NCBI GenBank assembly: GCA_027001105.1
Contig: JALTMZ010000074.1
Coordinates: 1 to 6,165 of the forward strand
DNA: 6,165 bases
Origin: Thermococcus sp.
GTDB lineage: Archaea > Methanobacteriota_B > Thermococci > Thermococcales > Thermococcaceae
Direction of reading: 5' to 3'
The notes under the pieces are model-generated. The model saw only the letters and a list, made by a program, of their open reading frames with translations. It was not told where the DNA came from and did no database searches. The position numbers were made by a program, and so were the translations under genes. Positions 1-4,908 of this stretch are shown here, in pieces (the stretch's first letter is position 1; each line of letters opens with the position of its first letter).

Positions 1-16
1 CTAACGTGTTCTCTGA

Positions 17-32
17 TATGACACATGTCATA
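17..32. promoter_or_regulatory. Distal 16-bp dyad, putative operator A
   Basis: This is a perfect inverted repeat with 7-bp arms and a 2-bp centre (TATGACA-CA-TGTCATA). It matches the reverse complement of the dyad at 138-153 at 15 of 16 positions, and no other copy was noticed in the window. It lies about 121 bp, centre to centre, upstream of the second copy. It could be a second binding site for the regulator encoded at 164-553, or an operator of a gene reading leftwards out of the window. Operator function is inferred; the symmetry and the repetition are seen directly. Confidence 0.6.
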
Positions 33-125
33 ATATCTTTGATAAACTACCAAATACTATCCTGTTTTAGCAGAAGTCTCAAATTTCGTCTTGATTTTCA
101 TAAAGGATAAATTTACCCTCTTTTC

Positions 126-140
126 GAAACCCTTATATAT
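126..140 (+). promoter_or_regulatory. BRE/TATA promoter of the HTH regulator gene
   Basis: A GAAACCC-like TFB recognition element is followed by a TTATATAT box at 133-140. Adding the usual 25 or so bases from the box centre puts the transcript start near 160-163, right at the ATG at 164. With no GGTGA box before that ATG, the mRNA is probably leaderless. The downstream half of the box touches operator B. Confidence 0.65.
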
Positions 141-153
141 GTCATGTGTCATA
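138..153. promoter_or_regulatory. Proximal 16-bp dyad overlapping the TATA box, putative operator B
   Basis: This is an imperfect inverted repeat (TATGTCA-TG-TGTCATA, one mismatch between the arms). It begins inside the TATA box and ends 10 bases before the ATG at 164, so a bound protein would block TBP/TFB or polymerase loading. Together with the near-identical dyad at 17-32 it is a natural candidate for autorepression by the adjacent HTH protein. The binding protein is inferred from proximity only. Confidence 0.65.
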
Positions 154-163
154 ATAAACAACT

Positions 164-553
164 ATGAAGATAAATGCTTTCGAAGTTGCCTCAAAGTATG
201 TATACCCCTCACTGAGGAGGAGATTAGTTGAGATTCTGTACAGAGATCATAAGTTGACTCAAACTCAGGTCGCTGAACTTCTACATATTACCCAATCGGC
301 TGTTTCAAGGTATTTAAGAATGAACAGAGGCAGTTTCATTGACATCTCTAATTTTCAGGATATAGATCATTACCTGAAAGAACTTGCAGATAAAATAATA
401 AAAGAAAAGCTTACAGAATACCAGATACATGCAGAACTCGTTGAAATTGCCCTTAAAATGCTTGGAAAAGGTTATCTCTGCCCTATTCATGAGAAGATTG
501 ATCCCGAATTAGATCCATCAAAATGCAGGATATGCATAGATTTATTTGGGTAG
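164..553 (+). CDS. Small HTH transcriptional regulator with C-terminal CxxH...CxxC cluster
   Basis: This is a 129-residue cytoplasmic DNA-binding protein. Residues 31-52 form a classic helix-turn-helix (TQTQVAELLHITQSAVSRYL), resembling the archaeal predicted-regulator family COG2522. A helical stretch (about 66-101) probably dimerises. The C-terminus carries Cys106, His109, Cys121 and Cys124, arranged as CxxH-x11-CxxC, which could bind zinc, iron or an iron-sulfur cluster. The ATG has no Shine-Dalgarno box and sits where transcription should start, so a leaderless mRNA is likely. Two matching dyads lie upstream, one over its own TATA box, suggesting autoregulation. Its position 64 bases before iron-sulfur assembly genes makes an IscR-like sensor role attractive, but this is inference. 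Family assignment is firm as an HTH regulator; ligand and regulon are unknown. Confidence 0.85.
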   Translation: MKINAFEVASKYVYPSLRRRLVEILYRDHKLTQTQVAELLHITQSAVSRYLRMNRGSFIDISNFQDIDHYLKELADKIIKEKLTEYQIHAELVEIALKMLGKGYLCPIHEKIDPELDPSKCRICIDLFG

Positions 554-572
554 CTATACAGCTCTGTCCAGC

Positions 573-612
573 AATACTTAAAAGTGGTCTTTGTTTAGTG
601 ATAAGCGGGTGA
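573..612 (+). promoter_or_regulatory. Probable internal promoter and Shine-Dalgarno box of the IscS-like gene
   Basis: A TATA-like AATACTTAAA lies at 573-582 and a GGTGA ribosome-binding box at 608-612, five bases before the ATG at 618. The same ten bases, followed by GGTGA at nearly the same distance, precede the gene at 4909, which supports a real promoter here. The expected transcript start is near 605. The Shine-Dalgarno box fixes the start at ATG 618 rather than the upstream in-frame TTG at 591. The sulfur genes could therefore be transcribed separately from the regulator, or by readthrough as well. Confidence 0.5.
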
Positions 613-617
613 AAGAG

Positions 618-1766
618 ATGGTTATTTATTTGGACAATGCAAACACGACTAAGCCAGATCCAGAGGTAGTTAAGGTAATGCTTGAATATTTTGAGAAAAA
701 ATATGGAACTCCGGGAGGAGAATTTGGGCATATATTTGACGAAGAATCCAGAGAAGCCGTTGAAGAAGCGAGGGAGATAATAGCGAGGGAGATAAACGCT
801 TCTCCAGAGGAAATTATCTTTGTCTCTGATGAAACTGAAGCAGATAATTTGGCGATAAAAGGTATAGCATGGGCTAAAGGTAAAGGAAAAGTTCTGGCAA
901 GCAAAATTGAGAGAAAAGCAATTCTTAACACAGTCAAAAGATTGGGAGAGTGGGGTTTCGAAACTTATGAAGTTAGCGTTGATGGGGAGGGTTTTATCAA
1001 CCTTGAAGACCTTCAAAGCAATTTGAAAGATGCAATTCTCTTTGCCACTCACTTAGGGAACTTTGAAATTGGGACTATCCAAGATATTAAAGCAATATCT
1101 GAGATAGTCCATGATAAAGGCGCTCTCCTCTATTTGGATGCAAACCATGCTTTTGGTAAAGTCAAAATTGATGTCAAAAAGCTGGATGTTGACTTAATGA
1201 GCATTACTGCCCACTTAATCCACGGCCCTAAAGGAATTGCCGCACTTTATATAAGGGATGGGGTTAAGCTCAAACCTCTTCTTGATGGAGATGTGAGAGA
1301 AAGAGGAATAAGACCGGGAATGATCAATGTTCCAGCAATAGCTGGCTTTGGAAAGGCTGTAGAGTTGATAAACTACGATGACGCTAAGAGAATGGCAAAG
1401 CTCAGGGATAGGCTAATTGATTTGCTATTAGGCATTCCCGATACAAAGCTCAACGGTCCAAGGGGAGAGAAAAGGCTTCCCAATAATGTAAACGTTTCAT
1501 TCGCTTACGTTGAAGGAGAGAGCATTTTGCTCCACTGTGATTTAAGAGGGTTAGTGTTCTCAACTGGTTCTGCATGCTATTCGCAAGAACTTTTGCCGAG
1601 TCATGTAATTAGAGCCATTGGAGGTTCATTTGAGGATGCCCACGGTTCAGTGAGGCTGAGCTTGAGCAAGTGGACGACCGAGGATGAGATAGTAAAAGCA
1701 TACGAAATTATAAAGGATGTTGTTGAAAAGCTAAGAGAAATCAGCATTTATGGTGGGAAGAGATGA
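618..1766 (+). CDS. IscS/NifS-type cysteine desulfurase homologue lacking the PLP lysine
   Basis: This is a 382-residue class V aminotransferase-fold protein of normal family length, without frameshift. Family landmarks are clear: YLDNANTT near the N-terminus, SDETEADNLAIKG (70-82), NFEIGTIQ (148-155), GPKG (203-206), RERGIRPG (227-234) and GSACYSQ (317-323). The persulfide cysteine, Cys320, is present. However, the SxHK motif that normally supplies the Schiff-base lysine reads TAHL, with Leu200 (TTA, 1215-1217). The PLP-stacking histidine is Arg99 and the glutamine of DAxQ is His177. Normal PLP-dependent release of sulfur from cysteine is therefore unlikely; the protein may instead hold persulfide or act as a dimeric scaffold for IscU. 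From memory, an Archaeoglobus fulgidus IscS also lacks this lysine and was studied with IscU. The gene overlaps the TusA-like gene by ATGA, so the two are probably co-translated. Confidence 0.88.
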   Translation: MVIYLDNANTTKPDPEVVKVMLEYFEKKYGTPGGEFGHIFDEESREAVEEAREIIAREINASPEEIIFVSDETEADNLAIKGIAWAKGKGKVLASKIERKAILNTVKRLGEWGFETYEVSVDGEGFINLEDLQSNLKDAILFATHLGNFEIGTIQDIKAISEIVHDKGALLYLDANHAFGKVKIDVKKLDVDLMSITAHLIHGPKGIAALYIRDGVKLKPLLDGDVRERGIRPGMINVPAIAGFGKAVELINYDDAKRMAKLRDRLIDLLLGIPDTKLNGPRGEKRLPNNVNVSFAYVEGESILLHCDLRGLVFSTGSACYSQELLPSHVIRAIGGSFEDAHGSVRLSLSKWTTEDEIVKAYEIIKDVVEKLREISIYGGKR

Positions 1767-1984
1767 TAAAGATCAATGTCATCGGAAAGGAATGTCCAAT
1801 TCCGCTCAATGAATTCAGAAAGGCTTTGAGAAAAGCTAAAGTTGGAGAAATAATTGAAATTGTCGGAACTCATGAGCTGAGCAAGGGAGAGATAGCACTG
1901 GCAGCAGACGAAACTGGGCAGGAAATCCTTGAAATTGATGAGAAGAACGGTGTTTGGAGAATCGTTGTAAAAAAGGTGAGATAA
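1763..1984 (+). CDS. TusA/SirA-like sulfur carrier protein
   Basis: This 73-residue cytoplasmic protein has the TusA fold signature: an N-terminal strand, then GKECPIPL (8-15) with the CPxP motif and a single cysteine, Cys11, followed by a helix and the usual beta-alpha-beta-beta remainder. Family members carry sulfur as a persulfide on this cysteine and pass it between donor and acceptor proteins. Its ATG overlaps the TGA of the IscS-like gene, with a GGTGGGA ribosome-binding box inside that gene's end, and IscU starts directly after its stop codon. That arrangement argues that it serves as the sulfur relay of this module, either delivering sulfur to Cys320 of the IscS-like protein or taking it away. 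Length is normal for the family. The direction of transfer is not visible from sequence. Confidence 0.85.
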   Translation: MIKINVIGKECPIPLNEFRKALRKAKVGEIIEIVGTHELSKGEIALAADETGQEILEIDEKNGVWRIVVKKVR

Positions 1985-2635
1985 ATGGAAAGATTTGATG
2001 GCAAGAAATGGGACGAGAAAAAGAGGATAGGATACTCAAGAAAGGTTCTTTACTATTTTCTTCATCCAAAAAATGTTGGAGAAATAGAGGATCCAAGTGT
2101 CACGGCAAAAGCCGGCAGTCCAGCATGTGGAGACATGATAAAGCTCTATCTGAAGATTGAGAATGACAAAATAGTTGATGCTAAATTTAGGAGCTATGGT
2201 TGTGCTGCAAATATTGCAACTGCTTCAGTACTTACGGAAATGATCATAGGAAAAACTGTTGAAGAAGCTAAGAAAATTAAATTTAAGGATATTGTGGAGG
2301 AGCTTGGAGGTTTGCCGCAGATCAAATACCACTGTGCAGTTTTAGCAGCAGAGGGACTTAAGCAGGCTTTGGCTAAATGGGACGTTATTACGGGAAGGAG
2401 ACAGATCGATGAGAAATTTGTCAAACTTATTCTTGCAGCGGTTATTGATCCGCTTACTGGGGAAAGCGTTCTTAAGGGGGATAAGTATAAGGGATGTAAG
2501 ATTGAAGGCAGAAAAGTTAAGATAATGCTTAATATTCCCAAGGACAGTCCAGAGGCTGAAGTTTTTGAAGAACAGATAAGAGAAGCTTTTGAAGGACTTG
2601 ATGTTGATTTGGAGATTGAATTTATGGAATCATGA
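1985..2635 (+). CDS. IscU-type Fe-S scaffold protein with C-terminal MIP18/DUF59-like extension
   Basis: This is a 216-residue protein in two parts. Residues 1-135 are IscU/NifU-N like and keep every assembly residue: Cys48 and Asp50 in GSPACGD, Cys73 in YGCAAN, and His116-Cys117 in KYHCAV. It should therefore build a 2Fe-2S cluster on three cysteines. Residues about 141-213 follow the pattern of the MIP18/DUF59 domain found in SufT and at the front of Mrp/ApbC proteins: a helix, VIDPLTGE, a G-K-V strand (KIEGRKVKIMLNI), then a helix with EEQIREAFEGL and a final strand. Bacterial IscU is about 130 residues, so the extension is extra. The ATG directly follows the TusA-like stop, with GGTGAG at 1975-1980. 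The IscU assignment is firm; the extension domain is a by-eye match. Confidence 0.9.
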   Translation: MERFDGKKWDEKKRIGYSRKVLYYFLHPKNVGEIEDPSVTAKAGSPACGDMIKLYLKIENDKIVDAKFRSYGCAANIATASVLTEMIIGKTVEEAKKIKFKDIVEELGGLPQIKYHCAVLAAEGLKQALAKWDVITGRRQIDEKFVKLILAAVIDPLTGESVLKGDKYKGCKIEGRKVKIMLNIPKDSPEAEVFEEQIREAFEGLDVDLEIEFMES

Positions 2636-2636
2636 A

Positions 2637-2671
2637 ATTTTCTTCAACAATTTCTTTTTAAACCCTTTTTC
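2637..2671 (+). terminator. T-rich intergenic stretch, possible archaeal terminator
   Basis: Between the IscU stop and the next start there are several pyrimidine/T runs (TTTTCTT, TTTCTTTTT, CTTTTT). Archaeal polymerase stops at such runs without needing a hairpin. The stretch overlaps the promoter of the next gene, so it may do both jobs. Evidence is base composition only. Confidence 0.35.
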
Positions 2672-2690
2672 TAAGCTCTTTTCGGTGAGA
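2655..2690 (+). promoter_or_regulatory. Promoter and Shine-Dalgarno box of the CPYC glutaredoxin-like gene
   Basis: TTTTTAAA at 2655-2662 fits a TATA box, placing the transcript start near 2683, immediately before GGTGAGA at 2684-2690. That box is two bases from the ATG at 2693. The spacing matches the other promoters in this window and suggests the gene is separate from the upstream sulfur operon. Confidence 0.5.
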
Positions 2691-2692
2691 GC

Positions 2693-3043
2693 ATGGACGA
2701 GCTTGAAATGATTAGGAGAAAAAAGATGCTTGAGCTCATGAAAAAGATGGGAATGGTTGAGGTTAAACCAAAGAGGCCAAGAGTTGTTATTGAAGTCATC
2801 ACATCACCAACATGTCCCTACTGTCCAATAGCACTTCAAATGGCTAAAGAGATAGCGAGGAGACATCCTGGAGTGATAGTAAAAGAGCTGAGCGTTGCAA
2901 CTCCAGAAGGAAGAAAAAAGGCAATGGAGCATAACATCTTGGGAACACCGACAATTCTAATAAACAACAGGGTAGAATTTATTGGGGTCCCTTCATTTGT
3001 GGAATTTGAAAGAAAAGTGAAAGAAAAGCTCAGCTCTGCCTGA
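2693..3043 (+). CDS. Glutaredoxin/thioredoxin-fold protein with CPYC motif
   Basis: This 116-residue protein has no signal peptide and should be cytoplasmic. A charged, methionine-rich helix (1-20) and a basic linker precede a thioredoxin-fold domain (about 30-113). The fold is shown by strand VVIEVITS, the redox motif CPYC (41-44, the classic glutaredoxin sequence, here followed by another proline), and GTPTILINN with the cis-proline at 86. It is expected to catalyse thiol-disulfide exchange or handle persulfides. Because it lies 57 bases after IscU it might serve iron-sulfur assembly, but it has its own TATA box, so the link is only suggestive. The N-terminal helix is not part of the usual short glutaredoxin and may be a docking element. 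Its end overlaps the convergent antiporter gene by 14 bp. Confidence 0.85.
   Translation: MDELEMIRRKKMLELMKKMGMVEVKPKRPRVVIEVITSPTCPYCPIALQMAKEIARRHPGVIVKELSVATPEGRKKAMEHNILGTPTILINNRVEFIGVPSFVEFERKVKEKLSSA
3008..3028 (-). terminator. Possible minus-strand terminator inside the CPYC gene
   Basis: Read on the minus strand this is a run of CTTTT/CTTTC units starting just after the antiporter stop codon. It is the complement of lysine- and glutamate-rich codons at the end of the glutaredoxin-like gene. Such T-rich tracts are the usual archaeal termination signal. Function is inferred from composition and position. Confidence 0.35.
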
Positions 3044-4286
3044 TCTCTGCAATTTTTCTTTTAGTCTCTTTAACTTTCTCTTTCCTAATTTCTGCTTTCT
3101 CCTTTTTCATTTTCTCAACATCCTCTTTAAATGCCCATTTTAGCAGTGGAGGAGTTATCAGCACAGAAACGGTGATGAAAATAAGCGTTGCAGCTATAAA
3201 CTTTTGTGCGTCGCTTTGGGGTATTGCACCTCCGTGAATTGCAACCATGAGATCAACGAGAGCAACTTCAGTTCTTGGGATTGAACCTATTCCCATCTGA
3301 AGAGATTTCTTAAAGTTCCAGCCCATTATCATTGCTCCGATTCCTCTTCCGACTACCTTTCCTATTACAGCTATACTTGTTAGAACTGCTGCCAGTGCCA
3401 GCGCATCTCTACTCATAAAAACCTTTAGATCAAGCATTGCCCCAGTGTACACGAAAAATATTGGAATTAGAAAGCCATACCCAATAGCCTTGACGTCCTC
3501 TGCTATTTTTCTCCCTTCTGGGAGCTTTGATAAAACAAGACCTGCCATGAAGGCTCCCTCAATTGCAGCAGCAAACCATTTTTCTGCAAGTGCGGAAAAC
3601 AGAAACATTAAAGCTAAAACCATAGCCAAAACGCCTTTTTCTACATGAAGCCATTCAGAAAATCGAATGTATTTATCAATGGAGTACCAAGCAACAACAC
3701 CAGTAATTATGAAGAATGCCGTCATCTTTCCGATTAATCCCAAAATGCTCCCTGTTCCAACGGCAAAGATTATCAGTGCGATACCCAGAAAATCATCCAT
3801 AACACTTGCACTCAAGGAGGCTGCACCCACTTCGCTTCTCAAGACACCTAAATCCATCATGACCCTAACTGTGATCCCAATGCTCGTTGCTGTAAGCAGA
3901 ACACCGCCAGCAAATGCCTCTCTGGAGGGATACCCCATTAACTTAAGCCCAAAATAGCCCATTATCAATGGAGCAAATACACCCATAAGAGTAGAAACTG
4001 TGGCAACTTTCCCGGTTCTCTTTATCATTTCAATGTCAGTGTCAAGTCCTCCCAAGAAGAGCAGGAAGATTATTCCAAGCTTTGCCAAAAACTCGAAAGT
4101 TTCATTTGAATGTAAAGTTAAGTACTCTGGACTGATAACTCCAAAATATATAAGATTCCCCAAAATCATACCCATCAGAATTTCTCCCAAAACACCTGGA
4201 AGCTCAAAACGCTCCATTATGTTGTCGCCGATCTTTCCCACAATTAGCGCTACTCCGATTGTGAAGAGGATCCACTCTGGCTCCAT
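3030..4286 (-). CDS. CPA2-family cation/proton antiporter (NapA/KefB type)
   Basis: This is a 418-residue integral membrane protein with about a dozen hydrophobic segments, expected to exchange Na+ (or K+) for H+ across the cytoplasmic membrane. Family marks are seen in order: ELPGVLGEILMGMILG (28-43), FLLFLGGLDTD (74-84), ATSIGITVRVM (133-143) in the broken-helix region, the ion-binding aspartate pair MDDFLGI (Asp164-Asp165), and SIPRTEVALV (335-344). The length fits the transport core alone. There is no TrkA/RCK nucleotide-binding domain, only a lysine/glutamate-rich cytoplasmic tail (386-418). A GGTGGTG box lies four bases before the ATG, and the start lies inside the end of the upstream CBS gene, so the two are probably co-transcribed. 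The CBS protein may provide the missing regulatory part. Substrate ion is not decided by sequence. Confidence 0.9.
   Translation of the reverse strand: MEPEWILFTIGVALIVGKIGDNIMERFELPGVLGEILMGMILGNLIYFGVISPEYLTLHSNETFEFLAKLGIIFLLFLGGLDTDIEMIKRTGKVATVSTLMGVFAPLIMGYFGLKLMGYPSREAFAGGVLLTATSIGITVRVMMDLGVLRSEVGAASLSASVMDDFLGIALIIFAVGTGSILGLIGKMTAFFIITGVVAWYSIDKYIRFSEWLHVEKGVLAMVLALMFLFSALAEKWFAAAIEGAFMAGLVLSKLPEGRKIAEDVKAIGYGFLIPIFFVYTGAMLDLKVFMSRDALALAAVLTSIAVIGKVVGRGIGAMIMGWNFKKSLQMGIGSIPRTEVALVDLMVAIHGGAIPQSDAQKFIAATLIFITVSVLITPPLLKWAFKEDVEKMKKEKAEIRKEKVKETKRKIAEIRQS
3053..3062 (+). terminator. Possible plus-strand terminator inside the antiporter 3' end
   Basis: TTTTTCTTTT begins ten bases after the stop of the CPYC gene and is followed by more pyrimidine runs to about 3115. 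It is the complement of the lysine-rich tail codons of the antiporter. Position and composition suit termination of the plus-strand transcript; no hairpin was needed for the call. Confidence 0.4.
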
Positions 4287-4774
4287 TGGGCACCACCTAT
4301 GCGCATCAGTCTCATAAACTCGTTGACCAGTATCCTGAGGCTTATTTCTCCTACAAGTTTCCCATTTTCGTCAATGATTGCCAGTAAAGGTACTTTGTAT
4401 CTTTTCATCTTTGTCAATGCTTCAAGGACACTTGCATCCTCGTTTATTGTAAGAACGTTGCGCTCCATTACATGTTCTGCCCGATCTGCCCCTCCAAGGA
4501 TAGATTTAAAGAGATGACTGATGTTTCCAAGTCTTGCTTTCTGAAGCTCAGGAGGCAGGAGAACATCCACAATGTTGATGTATCTAATAACTCCCTCAAG
4601 CTTCATCTCCTCTCTATTATTGACCACCCACACATGATGTCGGGTTCTGAGCAATTTTAAGACGTCAATTACTGGGGAGTCCTTCGTTACAATTGGCATT
4701 GAAGCTAATGGAGGCATCACTTGTTTGACTTTTAATGAGTGGAATGTCTGGAGTGCCTTTTCAACCTCACTCAT
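4250..4774 (-). CDS. Double CBS-domain protein, probable antiporter regulator
   Basis: This is a soluble 174-residue protein made of two CBS domains, about residues 14-74 (VKQVMPP...PIVTKDSPVIDVLKLL...GVIRYINIVDVL) and 97-155 (AEHVMERNVLTINEDASVLEAL...LVGEISLRILV). Paired CBS domains form a cleft that usually binds adenine nucleotides or related ligands and passes a signal to a partner protein. Its stop lies 37 bp inside the antiporter gene, so the last dozen residues, a Ser/Gln-rich tail (about 163-174), are read from DNA that also encodes the antiporter N-terminus. This coupling suggests it senses energy or ionic state for that antiporter; this is inference from context. GGTGAT lies three bases before the ATG and supports the start. 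Confidence 0.87.
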   Translation of the reverse strand: MSEVEKALQTFHSLKVKQVMPPLASMPIVTKDSPVIDVLKLLRTRHHVWVVNNREEMKLEGVIRYINIVDVLLPPELQKARLGNISHLFKSILGGADRAEHVMERNVLTINEDASVLEALTKMKRYKVPLLAIIDENGKLVGEISLRILVNEFMRLMRIGGAQWSQSGSSSQSE

Positions 4775-4777
4775 TCT

Positions 4778-4813
4778 ATCACCAACCAGCCTTAAGTTTT
4801 CCAGCTATTTAAT
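4778..4813 (-). promoter_or_regulatory. Promoter and Shine-Dalgarno box of the CBS-antiporter unit
   Basis: Read on the minus strand, ATTAAATA (4813-4806) fits a TATA box. The expected start of transcription is near 4785, directly before GGTGAT (4783-4778) and the ATG at 4774. The spacing repeats that seen at other promoters in this window. Confidence 0.5.
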
Positions 4814-4850
4814 GGTTTTTGTAAAAAGACATGCATTCGTGGGCGTTTAT

Positions 4851-4904
4851 ATGCAATACCCAAATACTTAAATTTGCATACCCCGATACTCATCCATAGG
4901 TGAT
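4851..4904 (+). promoter_or_regulatory. Promoter region of the thioredoxin-lipoprotein gene, with flanking repeats
   Basis: AATACTTAAATTT (4863-4875) contains the TATA box, and GGTGAT (4899-4904) is the ribosome-binding box four bases before the ATG at 4909. The TATA box is bracketed by the arms ATGCAA (4851-4856) and TTGCAT (4874-4879). It is also flanked by a loose direct repeat, GCAATACCCAAATAC and GCATACCCCGATAC. These could be a regulator site, but the symmetry is short. Confidence 0.5.
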
Positions 4905-4908
4905 TTTA

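Noticed and set aside
1..163. A small gene or structured RNA in the leading stretch
   Set aside because: No open frame with a ribosome-binding box and no tRNA-like or GC-rich structured segment was seen; only the dyads and promoter are supported.
591..617. Upstream TTG start for the IscS-like gene (nine extra residues)
   Set aside because: It has no ribosome-binding box, whereas GGTGA at 608-612 sits five bases before ATG 618, where the typical family N-terminus begins.
483..1052. A 189-residue open frame on the minus strand
   Set aside because: It lies antisense to the regulator end and the IscS-like gene, has no recognisable family pattern, and reflects biased codons of the real genes.
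618..1766. Reading the IscS-like gene as a pseudogene
   Set aside because: The frame is intact and of normal length, the persulfide cysteine loop and dimer-region motifs are kept, and its neighbours in the operon are complete.
2636..2692. SurR-type site (GTTn3AAC) before the glutaredoxin-like gene
   Set aside because: No full match to that motif was found here or in the 4775-4908 intergenic region.
4900..4908. GTG start three codons upstream for the exported thioredoxin
   Set aside because: That GTG is part of the GGTGAT ribosome-binding box for ATG 4909.
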